Shown: positions 10,729-24,174, counted from the stretch's first letter. The stretch: 64,000 bases of DNA from Daucus carota subsp. sativus (GCF_001625215.2 NC_030385.2:30715598-30779597); one strand, 5' to 3'. Made by a program: numbers and translations. The notes: generated by a model not told the origin, from the sequence alone.

Positions 10729-11031
10729 CTCCCTCTGTCCCTTTCATTTCTTTACGGCTACTATTTTGGGATGTCCCTCTCATTTCTTTACGTTACTATA
10801 AATAGTAAGTTTTTTCCATCATTACACCCACTATCTTCCCCCACTATCTCATATTTAACAATAAAAACTACTATTACACCCACAACTTTCCTCCACAATC
10901 TCAAATCTATTATTAAATATTGATAGGTCCCACCACTTTAACCACTTTTCATCTAACTTTACTCATTTTTCATATATTGTCTTGGTCTCCGTGTCCCCCT
11001 CCAATGTAAACAATTGAGGGGGACGGAGGAG
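10729..11031. mobile_element. Stowaway-like MITE downstream of copy 3
   Basis: Starts CTCCCTCTGTCC and ends GGGGGACGGAGGAG, flanked by TA at both ends; about 303 bp. The interior has the Stowaway-family phrases GTCCCACCAC and CACTATCTC. It lies about 550 bp after the copy 3 stop codon. Confidence 0.8.
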
Positions 11032-12433
11032 TAATACTTATGCTTGTAGTTCTTTGATGATTGGACTTGAGTTTAATGATTTTTGTATTAGCCATATTTT
11101 TTGTGAAGCCTTAGAGAAGCAGCAGAAAGTTCTAATCAAAAGCTAGTGCCATATTTGCCGATGGTCATGTAACCTTTGTGGATTGTAGTTGTGTATTGTG
11201 CATGTCCATCAATAATGGTTAATGAAACATGTCAACTGTACGATCAAAGATAACAGTGAGGACCTTAATAATTTATAGTGTTATGATATTCGTCGGGATG
11301 TTATATTTGGAGTTTAACATCTTTGTATAATCCTTAATCTCGTATATTTATAAATGTTATGCTGGCAGGGGTTGTCTATATGTATTACAAGTCCTATTCT
11401 GGGATGGAGTGATGCAGTTAGCATATGTAGCCAGTTGAATACATTTTCAGCTCTTCATATATCACGTAAGGTAAATGGTTGATATATATTGATTTCATGT
11501 AAGGGTACATTGTGGGTATTTCATAATCACTTATTTTAAAAAAGCTCTACTTTTTGTAAAAAAAAATTGTATGTTTTTATATATATTTTTTGATGTAAAT
11601 GTTAAAGAGTTATTTTATATTCCTTATTTGATAAAAATAAGGGATTATTTCAGAAAAATAAATTTACTCAAACTCATTTTCACTCGACTCGATTATTTTG
11701 ACTTTCCATTCATACAGGTTACGAATATATTGACTTGCTTGTTGCTTATACTCCTATCAGTGATTATGGCCAGCTCACTCCAAGAAACATGATCTTAGTT
11801 GACCGTCGCTAATACTGGAGTTAAGCCTAATGCGGGTTGATTGCATTTATCGGTCGTTCGTGATTTATTTCATTCAAGCTAAGTGATTTTGAGTTGAGTT
11901 TGGTAATGTTCAGTCTGAAATGGTTAAACGAAGCGGTCGAACAAAATCTTGTGTATATAAATCCAAAGCTTGTACTCCAAACATCTTCGAATTGAATCAT
12001 GCATCCTATAAACACGAGTTGGAATTCAACACATCATAGTCGTAACTATTCAAATTCTCAAACGAAAATTCAAATAAATTAAGATATAATGAAAAGATTT
12101 CTGTGGAGTCCAGCTGCTTGCGAGCAAGTCGACTCGAATCGCATGCCTAACTCGCTCTTTACAAATTTCCAGCAAGTTTATTTGTTAGGATGATCTCTGT
12201 TAACCATACACATGAAATGATCAAATTACTTGAAGCCAGCGGCCATCTCCTATCTAAACATCTAGCAATTAATACAGCAATACAATGAGGGTAAAAACAG
12301 CATATATTATTCAAATAAATTTACAAAACTCGATTCTAATCGGAGTCTATAACATTTTAAGCATATACTTTCTCCTTATGACATTCAAATAAACATATAC
12401 GGATCCTTCTTAAGTTAACTAATTATTCAGTCG
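11032..12433. other. Spacer between tandem family and MYB gene
   Basis: AT-rich sequence without a supported gene. The part nearest 12434 is the 3'-UTR side of the minus-strand MYB gene. Two ORFs of 62-73 codons (11571-11792 and 11827-12015) show no recognisable protein features. Confidence 0.5.
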
Positions 12434-13765
12434 CTAGTAAACATTGTATCTCAAAGCAAAGTCTTGGTATACTTGATCAGACTGATGAGGAGTTGATGCA
12501 GAATCCCAAGAATTGGAGGATGCAGAATTGGTGTCAAACTGATCATTAGGCCACCACATCATGCTATCTCTAGAACCTTCTATTTCCTTGAAACAATCAA
12601 ACTCGCCCATTCCCACTGCATTGTTGTTATTCATAAATTCATCAAGCTCCGGTTGGAATGTCGACGCTGATTGAACTCCCAAGTTCGATTGTTGTCCATC
12701 TGATTTCTGGACGACATACGAGTCCTGAACCTCGAAGCCTGTTGAAATGATCTGATCTAATTTCGGTTCATAGAGTTGATCATATTGGCCTTGGCCAGGC
12801 TGGGGAATCGTCATAGGCTGAAACAAAGGGTTTGAGTTGTCATTAAAAGATTGAAGGGTCTGCATCATCTTTTCTTGAAGAGGGTTCAGTTTAGGCCAAA
12901 CCGCAGGATTACTGAACACCGAAAAAGGGTTCTGGAGGTTCTGAAGCTGCATGTGGAGCTGAAGCCTTTCCATCGCGGAGTTGCTCAAGGAATTATCATC
13001 TGCGGGATCTGCAAGTTTCGTGTCCTGACTCGAAGAGGCGGATGGGGAATTCATGTTAAAGTTTTTGCGCTTTCCGAGCAACTTTTTCTTCAGTTTGGTG
13101 TTCCAGTAGTTTTTAATATCATTGTCAGTTCTTCCAGGCAATTGAGCAGCAATAATAGACCACCTAATAAAGTACCAAACAATCCGGCATCAGCAAGGCA
13201 CACAAAGATTAAAATGAAACGAGATCACAGAGTTATCATATTGGACCAATTACAACAGATTTAGTGTTAAAAATCCGTCAGTAAATAGGCTTATTTGTTG
13301 TAGTGCTACTTATGTGCGTATATTCTCAAAACAAAAGCTTCATGGACAACAACAAAGGACAAATAAAGGCATTAGTCAGGAATTAAAACCTGCTTCCAAT
13401 ACTGATATAGAGGCTGCATATGATGTTGTCTTCTTCCTCGGAGAATCCTCCGTGCTTGATATTAGGCCTCAAGTAATTCAACCATCTCAATCTGCAACTT
13501 TTCCCACACCTCTTCAACCCTGCCAATTAAAAAGAATTGTTAGCTAGGGTTTTCTACATTTTTTCTCTCAGTCACATGCATAACTCCAAATAGAAGAACA
13601 AATATAAGGAGACAAGGGCAGGTAGTTACCAATTTTCTGGGGAAGAGCGATCCAGTTATTGCCAGTGCCGAATGCTTCAATATAATCCTTGAGCTTCGCG
13701 TCTTCTTCAGGTGACCAGGGACCTCTCTTCACGTTCTCTTTGTCACAGCATGGAGCTCGGCCCAT
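12434..13765 (-). CDS. R2R3-MYB transcription factor, RAX/MYB36/MYB68 type
   Basis: Nuclear DNA-binding protein of 331 residues in three exons (minus strand): 13630-13765, 13390-13519 and 12434-13163. The joins fall at the two conserved R2R3-MYB positions. It opens [21 protein letters not shown]2 covers about residues 13-64 with Trp17, Trp38 and Trp58; R3 covers about 65-117, with Phe71 in place of the first Trp as usual, and ends near [38 protein letters not shown] and [18 protein letters not shown] are typical of subgroup 14 (RAX1-3, MYB36, MYB68, MYB84, MYB87), whose members control axillary meristems, Casparian strip formation and root development. The C-terminal part is Gln/Asn/Ser-rich, as expected of an activation region. 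The exact orthologue cannot be settled here. Confidence 0.93.
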
Positions 13766-13899
13766 CTCGAGAATATCGATATGTGTTTGTATTTCTAATC
13801 TTCTGCTTAATTCTCCTTCTTAGTAGCAGACTAGCCAAATGCAGAACAAGTTGAAGTTGTTGTTGATTGTTGGGGGAATGAGCAAGCGGAGACCAAGCA

Positions 13900-13905
13900 T
13901 TTATA
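13900..13905 (-). promoter_or_regulatory. TATA box of MYB gene
   Basis: TATAAA on the minus strand in the context CTTCTATAAATGC, 135 bp upstream of the start codon, giving a predicted leader of about 100 nt. Confidence 0.6.
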
Positions 13906-16900
13906 GAAGGATTTAATCAAATTTAAACAGAAAAGTCAATATAGATTAATATATTATAGGGGAATAGTCTCTTCTTAATCTTCTAGGGTTTGTGCATAAC
14001 TTTATGTATCGCATTCTTTGGATTAGTTCAGCAATCCGCTCCCTTACTTTTGGATTAATTATTATTAAACATGCAAGAGGGCAGATAAGTACAGAAATGT
14101 GTCTGATATCTTGGGATTAAACATTGAAATGCTTTTTGGTTTTCAATAATCTACAACGATACAAGTAAACTGGAGCAAGAAACCTCCATGCTTTACGTTA
14201 ATTTGTTGCCTCACACTAAATGGTTCTATTATTGAGTTAGCTGCTCCTTTTAATTATTGGCTACCTCTGGCTCTTGAGAGACTATGAGAGATTAATGGTA
14301 AAATTAATGTCATCCGTTTGAATTTATAAACTATACAATCTGGATGAACTGTGCATCCGATCGAGTTGGATACGGGAAACAATAGAGTTAGGTTTGGGGG
14401 AGTACACATTTAAATAGAAGTGGTTATCTTTAATCATAAAATAATATATTTTTTTGAAATTATAAATAATATTTTTAATTATCAACATTTATAATTTGTG
14501 TATAAGTAATCTCAAACACAAGTATCAATTAATCATTAATATATTTCAATTTTAATATTATTAAGATAATTATTTTGTTTATTCTTATATTATAAAATAT
14601 AGAATCCTGCAATTTATAAAATTAATTGTTATGAATGTTGATTAAATTGTAGAAGATATTTAAAAATATTGTAGAAAAAATTGGAACAATTAGATCAAAT
14701 TTTATCGGATTATGAAAAATGTAGATTTTAACTATTAAAATATATTCGTGAATCACACAAGTCATAGATTAGTAAGTTTAAACAATAAAAATAAAAATAT
14801 AAAAGAAAGAAAAATTAAATATATAATTTTTAAATTTTTCTTTCTTTTATATTTTTATTCAGTTCGACTCCGATCTTCTTTCTCGTCAGAATTCAGGATG
14901 GTGATTTTTTGGTTTTATTTTAAAATCGGTAACATCTTTCCTTTAATATTATTTATAATCAAATTCTCTCATCTTTAAAAGGTATATCTTTTCTTGATGT
15001 TTGTAGTGTGTTTCTCGCTTATTTTGTTGGTTTTTTTCTTGATCAAATTCATTTGTAACTTTGTTGGAATTTATTCGGATTAGGTAGTGAATTTTGTTGA
15101 GTTTAGTGGCCTATATTTTTCAAACATGTTTTGTCTTGGTCGGATTTGTTGTGGTCGATCATAGTATTGATCGAAAATGGGGTTCGTTTTAATTTTCTAT
15201 ATGTGTTGTATACGTGTTCTTTGTTCTTGGTAGTTGTTGATCGATGGATGTGTTTAGTGAGTGTTTGATCTTCTACATTAAAAATTTTAGTTTTTTAAAT
15301 TGTTTTTAGTTGCATGTACGAATAGATTATTGATTTGTTATTATTTGAATATCGACTGATTTTAATTATGACATAATTTTATATATTATACATATATATG
15401 TGTTTAGTGTGTAATAATTTTGGATAGGATGGAATTAAATTCTTCGGTTATACCTTAGATAGAATTAAATATTTATGTAATTGCGAAATTATATTTAAAT
15501 GTATACACATTAGGGGTTTATTTGATCGTATTCATGTTTTTGAAATGTGTGTTTGCCTGTTTGGTAAGTGTTTTCATGTGCATTTACTCGGCTTAATGGA
15601 CATATTAAATTTGTTGATTTATTAATTATTAATGAAAATTAATTGTGTGCCATTGTTCAAGAAGATTGTACCATTATTTGGTGGCCATAATTGGTGCCAT
15701 ATATTTTGGATCATTACGGGATGATATAATTTTTGTCTTTGAAATATTTGTGCGGAAAATTTTGTTCTTGGAGTAATAGTTAGAATCTATTAATCCTTTA
15801 CCTTTGTGATGCTATGATTACTCTTTGTTTAATTATTGGATTATTTGATTATTAAAAAAAACTAATGTTGATTTTGATATAAATATTATTAAATATTTTA
15901 ATAAAAAATTCTTAAAGAGAAGGATTATTCTTTTCCTTATTTTCCTAACAAAAAATTTTTAAATTTTTTTGTTTATGTATTTTTGTTTTCATAGGAAAAG
16001 ATAGTATGTGTTATGATTTTTTTAGTATTGTGTGTCTAACCAAAGTTCTTGCGTTGGTTAAACATTATAACTTTACATATTTGTGTCTTATTTTTTATAA
16101 GTTCTAATATTTTTATTATTGAATAAGATGTTATATTATTATATTTTTGTCAGGAATTATATTTCATTTTTGGTTTTAGTTTCCCCTCATATACTTTTTC
16201 TACTTAATTTATCATTCTTATATTTCTTTTTGCTTGTTTTGATTTTCAGGATCATGGAAAGATACCTTACGGGTTTTTTTTATCAGACTTTAAAGTCTTA
16301 TTATCTAAACGTCCGGAGATTTCCTTGCGAATCTTTCAATTAGATGATAAACTTTATCGGATGAAAATAATATTCTTATTGTATCTATGATACAACTCAT
16401 CTACGAGTATGTAGATCCTGACAAAAAAAAATAAAAAATATATATAATTTTTTATGATCTTTCAATAATAAAATTTCAAAGATTAGCAATATCCATGCAT
16501 AGAGATACTCTAGATACTCAAACTGCTTTACAGAAACTAGCTACGGATACTCCTAATTCTTTAAGAAATATATACGCAGCTCAGTTGTCGTTGGTCATAA
16601 GATTAATCATCGATTTCGTCGATTATATTTAATCATGATAATCTTTAAACTTGCTTGAATCTAATTGGCTACGGTATAAAAAAATCAGAAAGGGGATGAA
16701 AACACAAAAGAAAGGGCCTTAAAAACTCAAAACCTTTTAAGTTAAATAAGCCAGCTTAACACCCACTAGCGATTGACTTTATTAATTTTCTATCTTAATT
16801 AACACTTATGCGGTTGAATATTGAGAGAAACATAGACGAATAGGGTCCGGAACCGCACTTACAAAGAAATACCCAAAGAGAAAGGTCTAAAATTTTCAAA

Positions 16901-17970
16901 AGCTGCTCGCCCCCATGCAAAATACTAGTATATTCCTAATCATCTCATCTTTAGGGATAGAAGAAGCATGCTTCTGTTTGTCCTTTCTAAACCCTAGAAT
17001 CTCTCTTTTCCTCACATACATATTAAACCCATTGACACTGTCTTAGATATAAAATATTGGTGAATACATCATCAAGAAGACCAAATACGAGACTTTTGAA
17101 GAGAGCTGTTGAGAGGTTTTCTTGTCAAGAAGATAAGCTTGGACATTCTTAATAGGTTGGCTGGGTAATTATGTACGTACAATTATATGGAAATTGCTTG
17201 CTAGCTAGCTATAGGTGCTAACCTAATCTCTCGGTATCTTGCAGTTGCAGATGCATATAAATAAGAGTTTGTTATATATAATGTCGTGTATATATAAATA
17301 GTAGTTGACTTGGTGCTGATTGTGAAGAATAGCAGATCGATCCGGGGAAACATATTAAGTTTTCTCATGATCCAGAGGACGGGATTGGCACGGGTTAACT
17401 AAGAGTAAAACGTACTCTGCTGTGGTGGAACACTAAATGATTTTATTTTATTTTTAGCATTGCTAGCTAGGCAGAACTCCAATTTTAGACACCCCATCTG
17501 CAGTGAACATAAGCAGAATATATACTTATTAATAATTTGGCCCTAAATTATTTTGAATTCTCATTCCGTTATGAACATGCATAAGTTATCTACGATGGAA
17601 TTGGCTAAATTATACATGTAATACATCGTGTAAAGTTTGTTAAATTTGTGTGATATTGTGCTTCGATTGTAATAATTATATTGATTGATTATATTTTTGA
17701 AAAATAATATGTTAAATATATTGATTATGATAAATAAAAATATCACTTCAATATGATTATACATGATATGAAATCTTATTACAGACAAGGAAAATATACT
17801 ATTAGAGTTGGTTTTTTACATAATTTTTATATTTTTTCTATAGTATGTATTAATAATTTTTAGTTAAGTTTATTACATGATGGGAGATTCCCCAACACTT
17901 ATTTGATGACCAATTATTATTTTTCTCAATTTTTTAATAAAATCTAGTTTTTTGTCGAGAGTTCTATACA
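13906..17970. other. 4-kb AT-rich intergenic region with repeat remnants
   Basis: No supported gene. It holds a 27-bp-arm palindrome (14790-14859), a segment at about 16240-16390 that resembles 38945-39080 (TTTTCAGG...TGGAAAGA, later GATAATAAGCTT-like), and an AT-rich stretch at about 17576-17870 resembling the GAGCATCTCCAAC family at 28724. ORFs of 74-76 codons here are Phe/Leu/Ile-rich AT artefacts. Confidence 0.5.
14790..14859. repeat. Near-perfect palindrome, 27-bp arms
   Basis: Arms 14790-14816 and 14833-14859 are exact inverted copies of a purine-rich stretch (AATAAAAATATAAAAGAAAG and onward), separated by a 16-nt AT-only loop. Confidence 0.9.
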
Positions 17971-18215
17971 CTACAATAAAATAGGACATAACCGACCAAT
18001 AAAACCGACCGACAGCGGTGGTCAGAAATAAAGCGCACATTTCCGACCGACGTACCGCCCAACTCGACTCCGGTCGGAAAAGTGAGGTCATTTACGACCG
18101 ACGTTACCGACCGCTCTAAATCGGTCGGTTATAAGGTGCGTGGGCTCCTTTCACTTTTTCTCAGCTGACATGGACGTCGCGTCGGCGGTCAGAAATGCCC
18201 GCTTTTCTTGTAGTG
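17971..18215. mobile_element. Small CACTA-like element (about 245 bp)
   Basis: The termini are CACTACAATAAAA and TTTTCTTGTAGTG, the terminal inverted repeats of plant CACTA (En/Spm) transposons with one mismatch. The interior has many short GACCGAC/GTCGG repeats in both orientations, like CACTA subterminal repeats, and is much more GC-rich than its surroundings. The 3-bp flanks (ATA and GTA) match imperfectly. It is too short to encode transposase, so it is non-autonomous. Confidence 0.8.
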
Positions 18216-21200
18216 GTATAATAGTATCCCTTTTTCGAATCCGCTACTAGGAGTCTAGGACAGCATATGTCTACCCATATATTGGATTTTGTGATGATCT
18301 ATTCTTCGTTTTCTTTCTGTATATAGGATAGTAGATCGTACTAAATTTTGTTATTCTAGTTCATTGATTAATTAGATCATGTTAAATCGCAGTAATAATT
18401 GATTGTTCGAAATCAGGTACATATATTTTATAACTACGTGTCATTAGATTTTCTCCGACTAGACTGTTAATTTCAGTTATCACAATTAAATCGTCTATAT
18501 TGTAGCTTTGATGATGGAACCTGATTTAATTACTTTTATAATGAATTTGTTGGTGTCGATCAAGTTACTGAGGAGTATATATACTGGATTAATAAGTACT
18601 GATACATCATACATTGCATAGCATTCTCATGTTACTGACCTGAGAGGGGGACACTGCTGGTCAATAGGATTGACAAATGATGCCAAAAAGTTAAAACTGG
18701 GACTTCCGACACCCAAGTTTATACGCAATTGCTCTAATGGGCGTTTGGAAATTTTGATTTGGATTTTATTTGAAATTTATACATTTAAATATCAGTATAA
18801 ATATGAGAATTTAAAATGATAACTTAAATCTTATCATAATATGAAATTTATCATTTGAAATGAAATGTATTTTTCTAAACGGCCTCTATAAATATTTGGA
18901 TAGAGATAATGAGGACCGAGGAGTATTATATTTTATGTTACGTAAACACGGTTTTGTGATTCCTTGATGCAGACAGTAATGACTTGTGTTTTCCTTACGC
19001 GCATATACATTGTATACTAGTACAAGAAAATCTCATTGGACCTGATTTCTCATGCACTTTATGTAAATTAGTGATGGAGTAGTAATAATTAACTAAGTGA
19101 TGCTGCAAAGGGACGCAGTGCTGGACACTCAACCATTTTAGTCAACTCGTTCTTCTAACAAACCCATCTCCTCTTTATACTCCGTTATTGACTTGTGCCT
19201 CCCCTCTGCATTTTCGTTGAACAAGCAACAGACTCAACACATTTGTAGAGCTTACGTTTTCTTCTAACAATTATTGCAACAAAAGAAAAACATGGAAGAA
19301 AATCATTTACATTGTTATTTTAGACATGCAAAGAGCCAAATCGGAAGAGAGAAAGAAATGGAGAATAGATGAAGGTGTAGAAGTTGTAGAATAAGTTATT
19401 GACCCCGCAAGAGAAAAGTCAATACTAGGTGCATTAGGTGTCGAGAGTTTGTACTGTTTCTAGAGAACACTGTAGCTAGAGGAAGTCATTTGATGGTATC
19501 ATCATATTTGACCTTGCAATTTTGCTGTATTAATTGTATCCAAATTACCAAAGTTGGTGACGACGCGCATGTCTTTCTGTTGCATCAAATTATTTATCAA
19601 CTTGCTTAAACTCATGAAATGGCATGATCTTTTAGGCCTCTAGAGCATCCAGGTGGATTTTTTTAAATTTATAATAAAAATATATATTTTAATAAATTGA
19701 GACATTATGAATCGCAAGTTTAATAATAATTTTTAATCTATTTTTTACTATTATACTAAATTAAAATCATTAAAAAGGACAATATGAAAAAGGAGATAAA
19801 TAATGTGAAAGAAAATTAAAATAAAATGAGAAATGATTATTTAGTGTCTCAAAGAATAATGAATAGAATAAGTATTCTAAAATTTTAGAGTATTATTGAA
19901 GTAATTTTTTTATATCGTATATATTGAAACTTGAAATGGCTAATTTCTTGAAAATAGTTCTGCTCTCTGATTAGATTATTTGCAGCCTACTTCTTGATTC
20001 TAAGCAAGGAGCAAATTGTGAATGGAAGAAGAAAGAAAGTAAGGTCAAAATCCCTGACAGAAAAAAAAGTAAGGTCAAAATCATGTCAAAAGATTGCGAA
20101 GTAATGTGTCCCGTTTGAAACATTTAAATTTCTGTGTTAAAATTTGCTTTTTATTCATTTGTCTTCAACAATAAAAGATATATATTATTTTTTATAATTA
20201 TTTCCATGATTTTAAACATAGAAGACAATCACACTAATATTCCATGGTAGCCACTAGACAACTAGCTAGCCTGAAAGCCCACTTGCAGAAGTATAAATCA
20301 AGAAATATGTTTGAAAAGATAAAGAAGTATCCAACAAACCGAAGAACGGAAGAATTATCTAGGCCCAAATCTTAATCCTGCCGATTTACGAAAATGCATC
20401 AATTGTCTATTTAGCACACGGTAAAGTCCTTAAGCAACGGCGCCGCTGTGGGCCGGCCCAATACCTGTCTAATCTTATTAAAGAAAATGGACTCATTCAA
20501 TATTTTTTCTCAAGAGAAACTCATCGTGTTCAAAACTTTTGTTGCTTCTCTTTCAAAAGTTGTCAAATAAAATCAATGTCTTGGCAACCTTCCACGTTCC
20601 ACATCATAATATCTATTTATAATTATATTTATTTAAATATATTAACACTTGTGAGTGCATTGCTGTATCAATATGTTAGCTTATTGGTCAAGGTCGTTGT
20701 GGCATGCGAGCACCAAATATAATCAGACCGAAATTTAGCAAAGGCAGTAGCTTTGAGCTATATCTTGTTACAATTTCTTTGTAATGACGATTTTACATTG
20801 TTGACGCCAAACTTATTATGACCAACAGATCAACATTGTGAGAAAGTGATAGCATGACAAAAAGAGTTTATCAACGAAAATCTCACAGCCTCAGGAAGAG
20901 GTGAACAAAAACAGTTAAAGCAGCAAAAGACATTTAAAATTTTACAAAAGTCTCAGAAATAAATTTGACAAATTTGTCAACTTCTTTGAAAATGTGACAC
21001 TTTATTTAAGATTATTGAGAAAAAAAATCCTCCTTTTAAGTAATGAAGGTGTATATAGATGCATTTCTCATAATAATATGACAAAGGTCATAAGTTTGAA
21101 TTTTCACTCGCCCTCTCGCCCTTTAGAAATATATTACTGACTGTTAGAAAACAACATGGCCATGCATCTTCATTTCCTACGAATCCAATAATCTCAATTG

Positions 21201-21607
21201 CTTGAAGGTTGGACCGGGGTTGCCGAGACGCCAGTCAGTCGGAGATGTCATCAATCATCATACATTACCTGAGTGTTAGGACTCTCTGAGTTCTGTATCA
21301 GACACCAGAGTTCTATAATTTGTGAAGTAAAACCAGTGCTAATAGAAATAATAACTGTCATATCGCTATACAAAATAAATTCTAGTACTTCGTACCAAAA
21401 TTAAATCTCATGAACGAAACTGAAATTGTAGGTAGCTCGTTGAACCAAGATAGACAAACTAAGTACTGCATCTTTTATTAGGCATGTAAAAAGTACAAAT
21501 AAAGAATTTTTATCACCAAAAAATTACACAAGAAACACAAAGAAGTAATCTTGCTATGCACGTATATGTAGAAACACTGAAGAAATGCTTTTTCTATGTC
21601 GAGCCGA
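18216..21607. other. 3.4-kb intergenic region
   Basis: AT-rich DNA with no ORF of note, no RNA gene and no clear transposon ends that I could see. The part next to 21608 is the 3'-UTR side of the minus-strand XTH gene. Confidence 0.5.
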
Positions 21608-22740
21608 CTACGCGTTGAGAGCACATTCCTTAGGGAAGCCTTGTGGGAAACGCTTCGAATCGGCGCAGTAATTGTAAATCATATAGTTCTTCTGCGCCCA
21701 TTTCAGCCTCTCTTGTCTGGTGGCGTCTAGTTCTTCTGTTAGCCATGCATTATCCCCTTGGGAAGTCGAACTACAAGGCGATGATGAGGGGGAGGACGAC
21801 GATGAAATGCAAGCGTTCGCGTTAAAATTCCGATACGAGGCAGTGAAAGGAGCTTTGGTCCAGTCGGTCTTGACCAGCCCTCCCCTTGTTGCCCAATCGT
21901 CGGCATTCCACAGGCTAGAGTAAATCCTCATGGGTTGGTTCTTTGGGTATGCTACACCAACCGACTCAGCGTTCTTGAATTCTCTGATGGGCGTTCCGTC
22001 AACTGAAAATCTGAAACACAAATAATACGAATAATAAGTTTTAGTTATGTTGAATTACGTGTTGCCAATTTTCAAATTCTATTATTAGTCTGTTTTTTAA
22101 ATACAAACCAATTTAACCTACAAAACAGTAACTGTGACGACTTACATGATACGCTGGGGGTTCCAGAGGATCGAATAAGTATGGAAATCAGCAGTTGGAT
22201 CAAACCAGAGGTAGAATTGTTGCTCTCTGTTTCCTTTGCCTTGGCTGAACACGTTGGTGTGGAGGATGTACGGATCACCACTCAAGTTTCCAAGGAATTC
22301 GAAGTCTATTTCGTCGTGGGTAGTTCCTTGCGACGACAACTGCAATAACATATACGCAGAATTAATTTAAACGTCAAAATATCATAATATTGATTCTAAA
22401 TAACAACAAATGTTACATAATTAGTAAGAAATGAATCGTTAGTAGTGTTACATAAACTTACATAGTAAGCTGTGACTGTGCCAGCTGAGTTACCCTGAAC
22501 AAGCTTCAGCTGCATATCAATCTTGCCGAATAAGTACTCATTTTTGGACTGAAACCCCGAACCAGAGGTCTGATCGAGAGAGAGCGTGAGAAGCTCGCCA
22601 TTATTAAGAATTTTTCCACGTCCATCTCCCCATGTCACGTCCACCTCTTGGTTCAAATTACTCGCAGCTAAGGCAGCTGCCGAAAATACCACTAAACAAC
22701 AAAAAATAACACAGAAAAAATTATTCATACCCGCTGCCAT
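21608..22740 (-). CDS. XTH: Xyloglucan endotransglucosylase/hydrolase (GH16)
   Basis: Secreted cell-wall enzyme that cuts xyloglucan and rejoins it to another chain, loosening or strengthening the wall. It has 291 residues in three exons (minus): 22462-22740, 22146-22339 and 21608-22010. A signal peptide covers roughly residues 1-26 (hydrophobic core [15 protein letters not shown]). The catalytic motif [10 protein letters not shown] is intact, with the nucleophile and acid/base Glu, and is followed at once by the conserved N-glycosylation site [21 protein letters not shown]-type sequence (here [18 protein letters not shown]) is present. The C-terminal XET part ends in Cys-containing motifs ([19 protein letters not shown]) as usual. 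A Ser/Pro-rich insert ([10 protein letters not shown]) sits before the C-terminal part. Three exons and overall form fit the large group I/II XTHs; which member is unclear. Confidence 0.95.
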
Positions 22741-22863
22741 TATATCTATCGATAAAAATAAATTGTCACTCAGACTATACGTGTTTTCGTGTTGGCTATA
22801 TATGTCGAATACTCGAAGATAGAAGATTTGTTTTGATGAGTTCAGTAGAAGGATTACTCGGGG

Positions 22864-22871
22864 TATATATA
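22864..22871 (-). promoter_or_regulatory. TATA box of XTH gene
   Basis: TATATATA on the minus strand in the context CCCTATATATACCC, about 125 bp upstream of the start codon. Confidence 0.65.
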
Positions 22872-23288
22872 GGGGGGGAGGGGATGAGGTAATGGTTTAA
22901 ATTTGAGGAGGGAAGGTTCAACGCAAGCAGGCAAAACCAAAAGAAACAACTAGTTAAGGAACTTTAGTGGAAGTGGTTCAAAGTATGGTGCTAGCTGGAC
23001 ACAGTCACGATTCAGACATGGTCATGAGTAAGTTGTAGTATTAAAAGTTGAATTTACTGCAGTCTGCAGATGTTAATTAGGAGCATTGTTTTGTAGGAGT
23101 ATGTGGGTAAGAAAATTGAGGTGGCTGAGAAAGATTAAAAGTGGAAGCCACCCGAGTGCCAGCACATAATTTGAGTGAGATGCTAAAAACTTTGTATTAA
23201 TTTAAGTGTCACGCGGTTTTGTTGATGAAAGAGTTGGTGGTCACGACTGATGCCGACAGTATCCAGGCCCTTCAATTTTAAACGCAAA

Positions 23289-23533
23289 CACACCCGGGCT
23301 CTTAAGCCCGGCTTCTGGATTTATAAATTAGAAACTTTTATTTGTACCGTTTATATAAAAAGTCAATAAACACTTATAAGAAGTTAGAAATGCTAGCTTT
23401 TGTTTCACGACTACTTCTACTTCTTTCTAAAATACTTTAATCACTTATAAGTCTTAACTTAATTCTCACTTCTACTTCACTTCTTTACTTTAAGCAAGAA
23501 GCACTTATTTTAAACTCAGCCAAACGGACCCAT
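23289..23533. repeat. Dispersed repeat related to 39180-39420 and 53510-53690
   Basis: All three places share phrases such as AGAAATGCTAGCTT or GAGAATGCTAGCTTCT, TTCTCACTTCTACTT and runs of ACTTATAAG/AAGAAG, with a similar CAAACGG edge. This suggests a low-copy MITE-like family with internal inverted structure. Borders are approximate. Confidence 0.45.
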
Positions 23534-23988
23534 ATACAACGTCAAACTGGAACTGGTTTTAACAGGAGTTTACAGAGCTCTGTACTGACATTTTGATTAC
23601 TGAAGCAATTAACTATTTAGTTTTTGGAACTAAAAAAATTGTCGTTTTTCTCAATTTAGTGCTTGTTAGTTTGAACTAAAATGACCAATTATGTTATGTC
23701 ATATATGTCTCAACTCTGAATCATACAAATTGCAAGATAATTATCTTAACTTTATATCATTCCTGAACAGATATCGTCATATATCAATATTGGAGAACTC
23801 AGACACGCTCCTGTGCTGGCCAAAGAGTTCAGTACTCGTCTTGCCTTCTTAACTTCCACCTTCATAAAGTCCCAATTATTAATTATTTAAGTGTCTATAA
23901 TAATTAATATATTATTTGCTGCTGAAACCAGTAAGCTTGAAGCTCAGCAAAACCGCCTGCATGCCAAACAAATGGGAAGGCGTGTGCA

Positions 23989-24174
23989 CAGAGGCGGATC
24001 TTAGAAGGGGCAAGAGGGGGCAACTGACCCCCTTAATTTTTTTGTTTGTTAATATTATACATATTTTTAGGTTGTAAAATTGAAATTGACCCCCCTTAAT
24101 TTTTTTGTGACCCCTTTTAATTTTTTTTACAAAAAAATTGACCCCCCTTAACTTCATAGTCAGATCCGCCACTG
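23989..24174. mobile_element. hAT-like MITE with 8-bp target duplication
   Basis: Inverted termini CAGAGGCGGATC and GATCCGCCACTG, flanked on both sides by CGTGTGCA (23981-23988 and 24175-24182), an exact 8-bp duplication as made by hAT transposases. The 186-bp interior repeats GACCCCCTTAATTTTTTT. A minus-strand ORF across it is a by-product. Confidence 0.9.

Noticed and set aside
12851-13264. 137-codon plus-strand ORF over the MYB gene
   Set aside because: Antisense shadow of MYB exon 3 and intron; no recognisable protein features.
20440-20465. GGGCCGGCCC palindrome near 20450 and a similar one at 27308
   Set aside because: They look like single ends of degraded elements, but no partner end or duplication could be found.
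23912-24172. 86-codon minus-strand ORF
   Set aside because: It runs across a hAT-like MITE and owes its length to the element's repeats.
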